Assembly: GCA_032622095.1 (NCBI GenBank)
Contig: CP136061.1
Location: forward strand, 251,359,582 to 251,423,581
Origin: Siphonodentalium dalli
Taxonomy: Eukaryota; Mollusca; Scaphopoda; Gadilida; Siphonodentaliidae
DNA: 64,000 bases
Reading direction: 5' to 3'
Part shown: in pieces, positions 45,211-59,464 of the stretch
How the letters are laid out: every line of letters starts with the position of its first letter
Position numbering within the stretch: position 1 is the first letter of the stretch
Program-made: the position numbers and the translations under genes
The notes under the pieces: model-generated
Told to the model about the DNA's origin: nothing
What the model saw: only the letters and a program-made list of their open reading frames with translations
Database searches by the model: none

Positions 45211-47265
45211 TTCCCCTTGTAACGTGTGACCATTTCAGTCGTTTTACGAGCGTGGGCCGGCTCTCGCTTCTCCTTGCGTGTTTGCATTTCGATCACAGTG
45301 TGTTATGAGACGACGCGTGGTTAATCTTGACTAAATCACATCCGTTACTGGCCGCGCCGTAATTGAAATCTGCTGTTTTGTGACAAGCCATCACCTGGCA
45401 TACCATAACAAGGTGTGGAATCACGTGGTTTCGAGGTTGATGAGTACCACGCATTAAAATGGCAGAGGCGAGCGCAAGCGCACAAAACAAAAACCATAAT
45501 ATATGAGGAAATGACATAGGCATAAAGTAGATTGGCCGTGTACGGGAACAAAATCAGGAGTCCGAAGTTTTGATAACTTTTATATTTTTGTATAAGTCTT
45601 TTCCGGTAAGCACTATGTATACATGTTATATAGAGATGTTACAGGTAGGACAGTTCCAGGAGAAGTGAAATCCTCGCTGCCGAGAACGGGTAGTTATTTT
45701 CTAGTGTCGGTGATATCATGTGTCCACATAATGTCTGAGATACCACGATACCATTGTCTATGACGTGTATCATACTATTGTTTACTATATAATGATACTG
45801 GTTTGATCCTCCCTCATTTATACAATGGTTGCTACGAGTCATAACCAGTTAGGTATATGATCTTGTTAATTATGTGTGTACGCTCGTATTCATCGTATTA
45901 TATATCCCTCCCGTGCATAGTGCTTACCACTATACCATTAACCCTATCAATACAATCACTGGGGAAAGGACGTGTATCCTAGATCCGGGAACACATATAA
46001 CAATAACTACTATCTTATGTACTATCGGACAATAGCGAGATATTGTTTTTATGTGTAACCATATAAGGTAAGGGGGTGTCTGACGGGTAGCAGAACTGTC
46101 AAGGTTAGCGGCCCCACACCTAGCACACCAGAAAGACAGAGAAAAGTCAAAGTAATGTGCTGGCAGGTTGACCAGAAGGCCTTTTTGAAAGTCAACTAAA
46201 GAAAAAAGTAAAACGGCTAAGAACGCATTTGTCATAAGAATTTTACACACAATTGATACCGGTCGGTGCAAAATGTACGGTCTATATAAAGTGGTAGTAT
46301 AGTCCCCCCCCCATATAGTATTATAATATATACACTGTAGGTATAATTAGAGTTAAACGCTCTCTATATTATATTGTTAAACGCTCTTTATGTGACCAAG
46401 TTAGCTATATATAGCTATCATATATGTCATCGTGAAGTATCTTTACATATTACAATCCGTATATGACTATGTTACATATAGGTGGTGGTTAAACACTTAA
46501 ACAAGATTCCGAATAATTAATTTAGATGAGTACATGGGGTAATACATCTTATTGTGAGATGTATGCATGCTGGAAAGTACTCACTAACACCAGTAAATTA
46601 TTACCTTAGGATTATGAAGCATAATATATAGGGTTAGATTATATACTTAAGATAAATGTAAGTGAGCATTATATCTCACAACAATTATTATATGGGTAGA
46701 GATAATAATATTATATATATACACATATATATGCACGAAAAAACACACCTAGCCCTCCAGAATGACAATAAAAAGTCAGAATGGAGCACTGGCTGACAGG
46801 CCTTGCGGCCTTTCCGTTTGTCAACATAAGTATAGTGAAAGAAATACCGGCTTTCAACCTATCTGTCATATAATTTCCCCACAAAATGAAGGTGGTTCAC
46901 AAATGCATGGATGTCAAAAGAAAGGGGAGGTTGTCTGCTGTATGCATATTAAAGAAGATTCTAGGCTATATGTGATGATGACCAAGGTCCCAATTTCCCG
47001 CAGACAATTTGCTCCTCGTTCTGATGACATGAATTTTGAGGTGGAAGCTGGATCCTGGAGCGGTTTATTAGAATTTTGAAAATAGTTTTTGAACGTACCC
47101 CATCGAAATAAGATTCATTTAATGCCAAAGGTAGAATTTCTAGGTTTTTGAAAAATTCTCCCAATGAGTTAAAAAGATGCCAGAATGTTTTGATAAGAAC
47201 GTCATCAGTTGCAGTTTGCTGACTATATGCCACGCTAAGCGCATGTCATATCATGTTTCGACCCT
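45211..47265. other. non-coding stretch
   Basis: AT-rich DNA with scattered ata/tat-rich patches (for example 46690-46735). Short reading frames occur on both strands, none with a recognisable motif. Confidence 0.4.
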
Positions 47266-47545
47266 TTAACTGCAAGACATGTGTACTAAGCCAGCTCGAG
47301 TCCGGGCGTCGCCCGCGATCTTATCTAAATACCGACAGAACATAGCTTCCAGGGGGATGATGTGATTGGACCCGTACCGTGGAAGTTCAACACTAATAGT
47401 ATAGTTTGGATAAGTTAATGGTGTAAGCCATGAGCCATCATAGTGATTCGCTACATAATCAACAACCAGTTGTTCGTACATATAATACACGTGCAATGCT
47501 TCACAATTTTCCAAGGTTGTACCATTTGTAGTGTCGTAGCATTAA
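47266..47545 (-). CDS. possible exon or gene fragment, unknown
   Basis: The minus strand is open for about 90 codons, from just after a TAA near 47546 to a TAA. Unlike the surrounding sequence its composition is protein-like (V-Y-Y-M-Y-E-Q-L-V-V-D-Y-V, T-Y-P-N-Y-T-I-S-V-E-L-P-R-Y). I recognise no family, and there is no clear splice donor at its end. It could be a decayed exon or chance. Confidence 0.2.
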
Positions 47546-47559
47546 GCATATATGGGTCG

Positions 47560-47925
47560 AATATAGCATTGTCTCTATTGATTTCCTAAAAATTCATGCA
47601 CATTATAAGCCATGATCCTCTAATTGGAGTGTTTCATGTTACTTTAAATCATACAAATTATAAGCCATGGTCACCCTACTGGAGTGTTTCAGTTTCTTAT
47701 ACATTTAAGTAACACCAATTATATCACCCCACTGGAGTGCTTCACATCACTTTAAGTCATACAAATTATAAACTATGATCACCCTGCTGGGGTGCTTCAC
47801 ATCACTTTAAGCCATACATATTATAAGCCATGATCACCCTACTGCAGTACTGGAGTGTTTCATATCACTTTAAGTCATACAAATTATAAGCCACGATAAC
47901 CCTACTGGAATGTATATATCAATTT
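47560..47925. repeat. ~60-bp degenerate tandem repeat
   Basis: About six units containing tataagccatgatcacccta, ctggagtgtttca and actttaagtcatacaaat. Confidence 0.85.
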
Positions 47926-48205
47926 TTGTTGAGATCCCAGTAACTGTTTAAGTTATGCCATGAACAGAAATCGGACAGACGAACGGACGGATGGATGTCC
48001 GGACGTATGCACGGCCGGACAGGTGCAAAACAGTATACCCCACCCAGTAACAGTTGTATAACTATAAAATTATAAATGCATGTGCTAATAATTGCCATAA
48101 ATATGATCCACAATAATTTCTAAGTTAAATATGGCATAAATATGATCCACAATAATTTCTAAGTTATTATATGATCCACAATAATTTCTAAGTTAAATAT
48201 GGATT
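47926..48205. repeat. interspersed-repeat-like segment plus 3 short tandem copies
   Basis: The part around 47935-48060 (gttatgccatgaacagaaat, then gacagacgaacggacggatg) resembles ga-cgga-rich interspersed sequence common in mollusc genomes, as far as I recall. From 48095 the motif atgatccacaataatttcta repeats three times. Confidence 0.5.
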
Positions 48206-48720
48206 TTAAAAAAACTTTCATAATAGTGCTTACCAAGGCAAGTAAATTATTCCCGATTCTGTGAATCGTAAATCCCGTGTAACAGTCCTGCCGTTTTTCA
48301 CGATTCCATGAATAACGTCCGATTCCATGTATGGCGTGATTAATGTCCATGTAGATGAATATTGTTTGTATAAGCGAGAAACATATAGTTCTATAATCAC
48401 TAAATTGACAAAGAAGCACACCGTGACAGAGTATTTTGGATTTTGACCGCTGTATACAAAACCAGACGACCTTCCCCTTTAGCGTCTCGTGCGAAATAGC
48501 GTAGTCGCGTGCGGAATTACGACGTCACAACACAGGTGATTTTAACCCTTTGCGTGCCAATATCAAATTGCCCATTTCTCCTTTCTAGACAATACCATAT
48601 TAGATACGGTAATGCCCTTTAATCGAGTATATTAAAGATATCTTACTGTGATATAGAATGATGGCAAGTACCGACATATATCATACACGTGGCTATACTA
48701 TGCCGGTAGTGTTGCGTCAA
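48206..48720. other. non-coding stretch
   Basis: No gene or repeat that I can support. Confidence 0.4.
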
Positions 48721-51110
48721 CCTGGCGGGGGGGGGGGGGGGTTGTTGCTAACTAACACATAAGGTGTCATCAGATTACATTGCATGGACTTGCAAGTATT
48801 GAAAAGATGCAGAAATCAACCAATAATATAATTATACGTACAAGTAACGAATGTATACTGTCACACAAAGATTATATAGGTAAATACATTTATACATGGC
48901 ACAAAGTTGTATAGAATAGGTTGTCATTTGCAAATAAGTATTGATAGGTTATTGTTGATAAATTATAACTATGCATGGGGTAAGGGTATAACGCATATAT
49001 AATAGGTTGTCGTTTGCAAATAGTTATTAGTAGGTTATTCTGTGGAAAGGTCAACAGTGATTTGCTAACTAGTCCACAATGTAACATACTGTCGCGGGTA
49101 AGGTTGTGACACCTGTCAGACCGTGGGGGGGGGGGGGTTTGGAGCCAATCAAACGCCTAAGGGGTATCAGATTACATTTATGGAGCATAATTATTGACCA
49201 GATGTAATAATAAAACATCATGCGACTATATTGCCGTGGTGATGTCGTGACAACCTGACCGGGGGGGGGGGGGGGGTTGTGGGGTCAGCCAATCAACCAC
49301 CTAGTGTGCCCAGATTACATCGTATGGAGTATAATTATTGAACATATATTAATACTGCGCGTAGAAACCACCGACCCCCGGAAAATAACCGACATTATGC
49401 AGTAAAGTATAAATTACACCAAAATTGGACGAGCTATTAATAAGTACATAGACCTGTCGTAAATAGGTAGCCCAGCCCTTAAATCGTGGTGACACACACC
49501 GCAAACACTTAGGTTGTGAATCATCACGAAACGCCAATTAGTACAAATTGTAACATGCGGTATATTGTCGCGGAAACGTTTTAACAACTTGAACGGTGGC
49601 GGGGGGGGGGGGGGGGGTGTTTTGTGGCCAAACTTTTTTATAGTCCTATATGCTGGTTGCAATTGTGAGGTTGAGATAGAGAAGCTTAAATGTATATGTG
49701 CAAACACTTCACGAAACACGCGCATTGACACATGTTTGTGTCGTGTATCTGTACACATGAATATGATCGACATTATGCAGTAAAGTATGAATTATACCAA
49801 AATTGAAAGAGCTGTTAATAAGTATATATACATGTATAATGGATTGTCGTATGCATATAGGTATTAATAGGTTATCGTTGATAAAATGTATCTATGTATT
49901 GGTTTGTTAGGATTTATGGTAGCTATAGCTTTATGGGTGGAGGAAAGACCACGCGGGATAGTTTACCGAGAAAACGGTATACTGCGCGTAGAAACCACCG
50001 ACCCCCGGAAAACAACCGACATTATGCAGTAAAGTATAAATTATACCAAAATTAGACAAGCTATTAATAAGTACATAGACCTGTCGTAAATAGGTAGCCT
50101 AGTTTTTAAGTCGTGGTGACACACATCGCAAATATTTAGGTTGTGAATCATCACGAAACGCCAATTAGTACAAATAGTAACATGCGGTATACTGTCACGG
50201 AAACGTTTTACCAACTTGAACGGTGGCGGGGGGGGGGGGGGGGGTTTGTTTGTGCCCAAACTTTTTTATAGTCCTATATGCTGGATGCAATTGTGAGGTT
50301 GAGATAGAGAAGCTTAAATGTATATGTGCAAACACTTCACGAAACACGCGCATTGACACATGTTTGTGTCGTGTATCTGTACACATGAATATGATCGACA
50401 TTATGCAGTAAAGTATGAATTATACCAAAATTGAAAGAGCTGTTAATAAGTATATATACATGTATAATGGATTGTCGTATGCATATAGGTATTAATAGGT
50501 TATCGTTGATAAAATGTACCTATGTATTGGTTTGTTAGGATTTATGGTAGCTATAGCTTTATGGGTGGAGGAAAGACCACGCGGGATAGTTTACCGAGAA
50601 AACGGTATACTGCGCGTAGAAACCACCGACCCCCGGAAAACGACCGACATTATGCAGTAAAGTATAAATTATACCAAAATTGGACGAGCTATTAATAAGT
50701 ACATAGACCTGTCGTAAATAGGTAGCCTGGTTTTTAAGTCGTGGTGACACACATCGCAAATATTTAGGTTGTGAATCATCACGAAACGCCAATTAGTACA
50801 AATAGTAACATGCGGTATACTGTCACGGAAACGTTTTAACAACTTGAACGGTGGCGGGGGGGGGGGGGGGGTTGTTTGTGGCCAAACTTTTTTATAGTCC
50901 TATATGCTGGTTGCAATTGTGAGGTTGAGATAGAGAAGCTTAAATGTATATGTGCAAACACTTCACGAAACACGCGCATTGACACATGTTTGTGTCGTGT
51001 ATCTGTATACACAGGAATATGATCGACATTATGCAGTAAAGTATGAATTATACCAAAATTGAAAGAGCTGTTAATATGTGCGTAGATCGGACAATAGCGA
51101 GATATTCCCC
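48721..51110. repeat. ~628-bp tandem units carrying poly-G tracts
   Basis: The landmark aaccaccgacccccggaaaa occurs at 49371, 49998 and 50626 (627- and 628-bp spacing), and each unit has a G tract after gaacggtggc (49601-49617, 50228-50244, 50856-50871). Three more G tracts (48727-48741, 49125-49137, 49261-49276) lie in diverged upstream copies. Poly-Gly/Pro reading frames here are artefacts. Confidence 0.88.
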
Positions 51111-54100
51111 ACCGTGCATAGACCATGTCATGAATTCATACTCTAGCTACACCCGCAGAGATAATATTCTCCAGCGTGCATAGATCATGCCATGAATTCC
51201 TACCCTAGCTTCACCCGTAGAGATAATATTCCCCACCGTGCATAGTTCATACCATGAATTCATACCCTAGCTACACCGTAGAGATAATATTCCCCACCGT
51301 GCATAGATCATGTCATGAATTCCTACCCTAGCTACACCCGTAGAGATAATATTCCCCACCGTGCATAGATCATGCCATGAATTCCTACGCTAGCTACACC
51401 CGTAGAGATAATATTCCCCACCGTGCATAGATCATGTCATGAATTCATACCCTAGCTACACCCGTAGAGATAATATTCCCCACCGTGCATAGATCATGTC
51501 ATGAATTCCTACCCTAGTTACACCCGTAGAGATAATATTCTCCCCGTGCATAGATCATGTCATGAATTCATACCCTAGCTACACCCGTAGAGATAATATT
51601 CCCCACCGTGCATAGATCATGCCATGAATTCCTACCCTAGCTACACCCGTAGAGATTATCATAATATTCTCCACCGTGCATAGAACATGTAATGAATTCC
51701 TACCCTAGCTACACCCGTAGAGATAATATTCCCCACCGTGCATAGATCATGTCATGAATTCCTACCCTAGTTACACCCGTAGAGATTATCATAATATTCT
51801 CCACCGTGCATAGAACATGTAATGAATTCCTACCCTAGCTACACCCGTAGAGATAATATTCCCCACCGTGCATAGATCATGCCATGAATTCCAACCCTAG
51901 CTACACCCGTAGAGATAATATTCCGCACCGTGCATAGATCATGCCATGAATTCCTACCCTAGCAACACCCGTATAGATAATATTCCCCACCGTGCATAGA
52001 TCATGTCATGAATTCATACCCAAGCTACACCCGTAGAGATAATATTCCCCACCGTGCATAGATCATGTCATGAATTCATACCCTAGCTACACCCGTAGAG
52101 ATAATATTCTCCACCGAGCATAGATCATGTCATGAATTCATACCCTAGTTACACCCGTAGAGATAATATTCCCCACCGTGCATAGATCACGCCATCAATT
52201 CCTACCCTAGCTACACCAGTAGAGATAATATTCTCCACCGTGCATAGATCATGTCATGAATTCCTACCCTAGCTACACCCGTAGAGATAATATTCTCCAC
52301 CGTGCATAGATCATGCCATGAATTCCTACCATAGCTACACCCGTAGAGATAATATTCTCCACCGTGCATATATCATGTCATGAATTCATACCCTAGCTAC
52401 ACACGTAGAGATAATATTCTCCACCGTGCATAGATCATGCCATGAATTCCTACCATAGCTACACCCGTAGAGATAATATTCTCCACCGTGCATAGATCAT
52501 GTCATGAATTTCTACCCTAACTACACCCGTAGAGATAATATTCTCCACCGTGCATAGATCATGCCATGAATCCCTACCCTAGCTACACCCGTAGAGATAA
52601 TATTCTCCACCTTGCATAGATCATGTCATGAATTCATACCCTAGCTATACCCGTAGGGATAATATTCCACACCGTGCATATATCATGCCATGAATTCCTA
52701 CCCTAGCTACACCCGTAGAGATAATATTCCCCACCGTGCATAGATCATGCCATGAATTCCTACCATAGCTACATCCGTAGAGATCAAATTCTCCACCGTG
52801 CATAGCTCATGTCATGAATTCATACCCTAGCTACACACGTAGAGATAATATTCCCCACCGTACATATATCAGGTCATGAATTCATACCCTAGCTACACCC
52901 GTAGAGATAATATTCTCCACCGTGCATAGATCATGCCATGAATTCATACCCTAGCTACACCCGTAGAGATAATATTCCCCACCGTGCATAGATCATGCCA
53001 TGAATTCATACCCTAGCTACACCCGTAGAGATAATATTCTCCACCGTGCATAGATCATGCCATGGATTCATACCCTAGATACACCCGTAGAGATAATATT
53101 CTCCACCGTGCATAGATCATGTCATGAATTCATACCCTAGCTACACCCGTAGAGATAATATTCTCCTCCGTGCATATATCATGCCATGAATTCCTACCCT
53201 AGCTACATCCGTAGAGATAATATTCTCCACCGTGCATAGATCATGCCATGAATTCCTACACTAGCTACACCCGTAGAGATAATATTCCCCACCGTGCATC
53301 GATTTTGTCATGAATTCATACCCTAGCTACACCCGTAGAGATAATATTCCCCACCGTGCATAGATCATGCCATGAATTCCTTCTCTAACTACACCCGTAG
53401 CGATAATATTCTCCACCGTGCATAGATCATGCCATGAATTCCTTCTCTAACTACACCCGTAGAGATAATATTCCCCACCGTGCATAGATCATGTCATGAA
53501 TACTTACCCTAGTTACACACGTAGAGACAATATTCTCCACCGTGCATAGATCATGCCATGAATTCCTACCCTAGCTATACCCGTAGAGATAATATTCCCA
53601 ACCGTGCATATATCATGCCATGAATTCATACCCTAGCTACACCCGTAGAGATAATATTCCCCACCGTGCATAGATCATGTCATGAATTCTTACCCTAGTT
53701 ACACACGTAGAGACAATATTCTCCACCGTGCATAGATCATGCCATGAATTCCTACCCTAGCTACACCCGTAGAGATAATATTCCACACCGTGCATAGATC
53801 ATGCCATGAATGCCTACCCTAGCTACACCCGTAGACGGCGTAGAGATAATATTCCCCAACGTGCATAGATCATGCCATGAATTCCTACCATAGCTACACC
53901 CGTAGAGATAATATTCTCCACCGTGCATAGATCATGCCATGAATTCCTACCCTAGCTACACCCGTAGAGATAATATTCTCCACCGTGCATAGATCATGTC
54001 ATGAATTCATACCCTAGCTACACCCGTAGAGATAATATTCCTCACCGTGCATAGATCATGTCATGAATTCATACCCTATATAGCTACACACGTAGAGACA

Positions 54101-57100
54101 ATATTCTCCACCGTGCATAGATCATGCCATGAATTCCTACCCTAGCTACACCCGTAGAGATAATATTCCCCACCGTGCATAGATCATGCCATGAATGCCT
54201 ACCCTAGCTACACCCGTAGACGGCGTAGAGATAATATTCCCCAACGTGCATAGATCATGCCATGAATTCCTACCATAGCTACACCCGTAGAGATAATATT
54301 CTCCACCGTGCATAGATCATGCCATGAATTCCTACCCTAGCTACACCCGTAGAGATAATATTCTCCACCGTGCATAGATCATGTCATGAATTCATACCCT
54401 AGCTACACCCGTAGAGATAATATTCCTCACCGTGCATAGATCATGTCATGAATTCATACCCTATATAGCTACACCCGTAGAGATAATATTCTCCACAGTG
54501 CATAGATCATGTCATGAATTCCTACCCTAGCTACACCCGTAGAGATAATATTCCCCACCGTGCATAGAACATGTAATGAATTCCTACCCTAGCTACACCC
54601 GTAGAGATAATATTCTCCACCGTGCATAGATCATGTCATGAATTCCTACCCTAGCTACACCCGTATAGATAATATTCCCCACCGTGCATAGATCATGTCA
54701 TGAATTCCTACCCTAGCTACACCCGTAGAGATAATATTCCCCACCGTGCATAGAACATGTAATGAATTCATACCCTAGCTACACCCGTAGAGATAATATT
54801 CCCCACCGTGCATAGATCATGCCATGAATTCATACCCTAGCTACACCCGTAGAGATAATATTCCCCACCGTGCATAGATCATGCAATGAATGCCTACCCT
54901 AGCTACACCCGTAGACGGCGTAGAGATAATATTCCCCACCGTACATAGATCATGCCATGAATTCCTACCATAGCTACACCCGTAGAGATAGTATTCCCCA
55001 CCATGCATATATCATGCCATGAATTCCTACCCTAGCTACACCCGTAGAGATAATATTCTCCACCGTGCATAGATCATGCCATGAATTCATACCCTAGCTA
55101 CACCCGTAGAGATAATATTACCCACCGTGCATAGATCATGTCATGAATTCATACCCTAGCTATACCCGTAGGGATAATATTCCACACCGTGCATATATCA
55201 CGCCATGAATTCCTACCCTAGCTACACCCGTAGGGATAATATTCCCCACCGTGCATAGATCATGCCATGAATTCCTACCCTAGCTACACCCGTAGAGATA
55301 GTATTCCCCACCGTGCATAGATCATGTCATGAATTCCTACCCTAGCTACACCCGTAGAGATAATATTCCCCACCGTGCATAGATCATGTCATGAATTCAT
55401 ACCCTAGCTACACCCGTATAGATAATATTCCCCACCGTGCATAGATCATGCCATGAATTCATACCATAGCTACACCCGTAGAGATAATATTCCCCACCGT
55501 GCATAGAACTTGTAATGAATTCCTACCCTAGCTACACCCGTAGAGATAATATTCCCCACCGTGCGTAGATCATGCCATGAATTCCTACCCTAGCTACACC
55601 CGTAGAGATAATATTCTCCACCGTGCATAGATCATGTCATGAATTCATACCCTAGCTATACCCGAAGGGATAATATTCCACACCGTGCATATATCATGCC
55701 ATGAATTCCTACCCTAGCTACACCCGTAGAGATAGTATTCCCCACCGTGCATAGATCATGCCATGAATTCATACCCTAGCTACACCCGTAGAGATAATAT
55801 TCCACACCGTGCATAGATCATGCCATGAATTCATACCCTAGCTACACCCGTAGAGATAATATTCCCCACCGTGCATAGATCATGTAATGAATTCCTACCC
55901 TAGCTACACCCGTAGAGATAATATTCCCCACCGTGCATAGATCATGCCATGAATTCCTACCCTATATAGCTACACCCGTAGAGATAATATTCCCCACCGT
56001 ACATATATCATGCCATGAATTCATACCCTAGCTACACCCGTAGAGATAATATTCCCACCGTGCATAGATCATGTCATGAATTCCTACCCTAGCTACACCC
56101 GTAGAGATAATATTCCCCACCGTGCATAGATCATGCCATGAATTCCTACCCTAGCTACACCCGTAGAGATTATCATAATATTCCCCACCGTGCATAGATC
56201 ATGCCATGAATTCATACCCTAGCTACACCCGTAGAGATAATATTCCCACCGTGCATAGATCATGCCATGAATTCCAGCCCTAGCTACACCCGTAGAGATA
56301 ATATTCCCCACCGTGCATAGATCATGTCATGAATTCCTACCCTAGCTACACCCGTAGAGATAATATTTCCCACCGTGCATAGATCATGCCATGAATTCCT
56401 ATACTAGCTACACCCGTAGATATAATATTCCCACCGTGCATAGATCATGCCATGAATTCCTACCCTAGCTACACCCGTAGAGATAATATTCCCCACCGTG
56501 CATAGATCATGTCATGAATTCCTACCCTAGCTACACCCGTAGAGATAATATTCTCCACCGTGCATAGATCATGCCATGAATTCCTACCCTAGCTACACCC
56601 GAAGAGATAATATTCTCCACCGTGCATAGATCATGTCATGAATTCCTACCCTAGCTACACCCGTAGAGATAATATTCCCCACCGTGCATAGATCATGTCA
56701 TGAATTCCTACCCTAGCTACACCCGTAAAGATAATATTCTCCACCGTGCATAGATCATGCCATGAATTCCTACCCAAGCTACATCCGTAGAGATAATATT
56801 CCCCACCGTGCATAGATCATGTCATGAATTCATACCCTAGTTACACACGTAGAGATAATATTCCCCACCGTGCATAGATCATGCCATGAATTCCTACCCT
56901 AACTACACCCGTAGAGATAATATTCCCCACCGTGCATAGATCATGATATGAATTTCTACCCTAGCTACACCCGTAGAGATAATATTCCCCACCGTGCATA
57001 GATCATGCCATGAATTCCTTCTCTAACTACACCCGTAGAGATAATATTCTCCAGCGTGCATAGATCATGCCATGAATTCCTACCCTATATAGCTACATCC

Positions 57101-57488
57101 GTAGAGATAATATTCCCCACCGTGCATAGATCATGCCATGAATTCCTACCCTAACTACACCCGTAGAGATAATATTCTCCACCGTGCATAGATCATGTCA
57201 TGAATTCCTACCCTAGCTACACCCGTAGAGATAATATTCTCCACCGTGCATAGATCATGTCATGAATTCCTACCCTAGCTACACCCGTAGAGATAATATT
57301 ATCCACCGTGCATAGATCATGCCATGAATTCCTACCCTAGCTACACCCGTATAGATAATATTCCCCACCGTGCATAGATCATGTCATGAACTCCTACCCT
57401 AGCTACACCCGTAGAGATAATATTCTCCACCGTGCATAGATCATGATATGAATTCCTTCTCTAACTACACCCGTAGATATCATATTCT
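51080..57488. repeat. 62-bp satellite array (~100 copies)
   Basis: Tandem 62-bp monomers containing ctagctacacccgtagagat, aatattccccaccgtgcata and gatcatgtcatgaattcata. Monomers are highly alike; recurrent variants are cct/cat, ccc/ctc and c/t at catgcc/catgtc. Insertion variants (gtagacggcg; ctatatagctac) mark a 385-bp higher-order duplication (53831 versus 54216), and gtagacggcg appears again at 54911. There is no reading frame of note. Confidence 0.97.
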
Positions 57489-57837
57489 CCAAGTACAAAA
57501 CCAGGGAACGTTATGATGTTCTATTTGACATCTTCTTACAGGAAACATTATAACATTGAACAACGAGGCAGGGAATATATTCTTTGCTAAGACGTGTTCC
57601 CCAATAATCTACTGTTGGAGGGTTCCAACTCGAGAATGCATGTTTTTTGTGACTTTTGTGAACAGAAATCCCAATAAACATTGAATCATTTACCCGGGAG
57701 AAATTCCATAATTGTAAAGCGACGCAAAGCAATATAGCACACAACGCCACTTAAATCATGGAATTTCGATTTTGAACTTTTACCAACAATGAAATGCATT
57801 ATTGAGGAACATGTATTATCTAATAAATATATTATAT
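57489..57837. other. non-coding junction after the satellite
   Basis: Unique-looking sequence; no supported feature. Confidence 0.4.
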
Positions 57838-58090
57838 CTGCAGTTTGTTCAATGCTATTAAATTCACTTTCACAACATCAAAAGTTCCCAGGGTTTGAAC
57901 TGGTGGAGCATGATCTCTACGAGCGTTAGCCACAGTAGAGTTCATGGCATGATCTAATATTATACCTGCAGTTTATTCAATGTTATAAAATTCACTGTCA
58001 CATCAACAAGTTCCCAGGTTTTGCACTAGTGGAGTATGATCTCTATATACGGGCGTAGCTATAGAGTAGAGATTCACGACATGATCAGGG
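57838..58090. repeat. tandem duplication of ~125 bp
   Basis: The segment ctgcagtttgttcaatgcta ... gttcccagggtttgaactgg ... gagcatgatctctac ... catggcatgat is followed directly by a diverged second copy. Confidence 0.82.
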
Positions 58091-58654
58091 CATATATAAT
58101 ATCTCAGTGAACTTCTGCTCCGAAATGAATTGGTAAAAACAAGCAAGTAATGTTGGTCTGAACTGTGGAAACATAATTTAGTTCGAAATCCGAACTGCAC
58201 GCATGTGTCAATTGGGTATTCCATCAAATTATATAGTCATAATTATAGAGGGGCCCCAGTGCTTCAGTCAATGCACCGTTGATATCCCATTAGATTGGCG
58301 CATGAAAGAATGCGTGATAAATTTAATTTAGTGTTAGTTGATATCATATAGATTGGTGCATGACAGCATGCCTGTTAATTTAATTTAGTGCTGGTTTCAT
58401 GTTGAAACTAATTTTTACCAAATAATTGTTGCTCAGTGGCTGGATCGACCGTTACCCCTGAGGGTGCGTTCATACACTGGCAAGTTTGCACGGTATGTCT
58501 TGCAGGCATTTCGTCGTAGAAAATGATATGATACCAGAATATGAACGGAAACATGCTATAAAATGCATCTGTACCACAGCTAACTACATCAGAAGTAAAA
58601 TCTCTGTAGTTCCACCTGCAGCGACGTTACCGAAATCTGCATGCCTGTAAATAC

Positions 58655-58930
58655 ACTGTTAAAAAATATCCGTAATTTTACGGCACAATGTGCTGGTAAC
58701 TTTGCTGCCATCACATTTACTGTAAAAATACGGAACTTCCTTCAAAATGATAAACTTCCCACTCTGTAAAATCACAGGATGTTAACCTAAATTAACGGAA
58801 CTTCCGCAAAATTTTAATTGACACCTTCTCTAAAATTACGGAACTTCCTTCAAAATGATAAACTACCCACTCCGTAAAATCATATGATGTTGACCTGAAT
58901 TACGCAACATCGCTGCCAACATTTGACCGT
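58655..58930. repeat. degenerate repeats inside the long-TIR element
   Basis: Two to three copies of acggaacttccttcaaaatg followed by ataaact-cccactc-gtaaaatca, preceded by an acactgttaaaaaatatccg stretch. Confidence 0.7.
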
Positions 58931-59464
58931 TAAACATACGGTCAGGCCATAGCATGTTCCACGGTATAAAACCATTAAAGTAACTGGCAGACTGTAACCA
59001 GTAACTGTCAGACCGTTGTATTTTTTAAAATTAATATCAAGACCGTAACTAATAAAGGTCAGACCAATGGTATTTTTCATGGGTCAGCACCAATGTTTTG
59101 CTCTTTATTTGCTAATTTAATATAGAATTAGCCAGGTTGCCATGGTGACAATATGATTTCCCGAAAGGCATTACGATTCATATGTTTTTGAATGGTCGAA
59201 ACTAGTATTATTCATAACTAAAAAATACATCTTACCGGTAGTTCTTATGTTATGATCATAGTTTACGATACTTATGAAACTTTGCAGTTTTCAGAGGATC
59301 AAGCTTGTTATCTGCCTCATGGAATTTAATCTCGAAAAGGCTGCGCACGCGTAATGTGTTCGCTTTGAAACCCTTTCACTAACTACTGTATAGATACTAG
59401 TATGGCTGTAAATAAAAATAAGCCAACCCATCACTATTCAGTTATGAGTATTAAGGCCTAAAAA

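Noticed and set aside
46961-47233. Minus-strand 90-codon frame next to the 47.3-kb frame
   Set aside because: Not linked to its neighbour by clear splice sites, and overlapped by an equally long plus-strand frame; no family recognised.
49414-51126. Frames rich in poly-Pro/poly-Gly
   Set aside because: They read through poly-G/poly-C tracts of the 628-bp repeat; no conserved domain.
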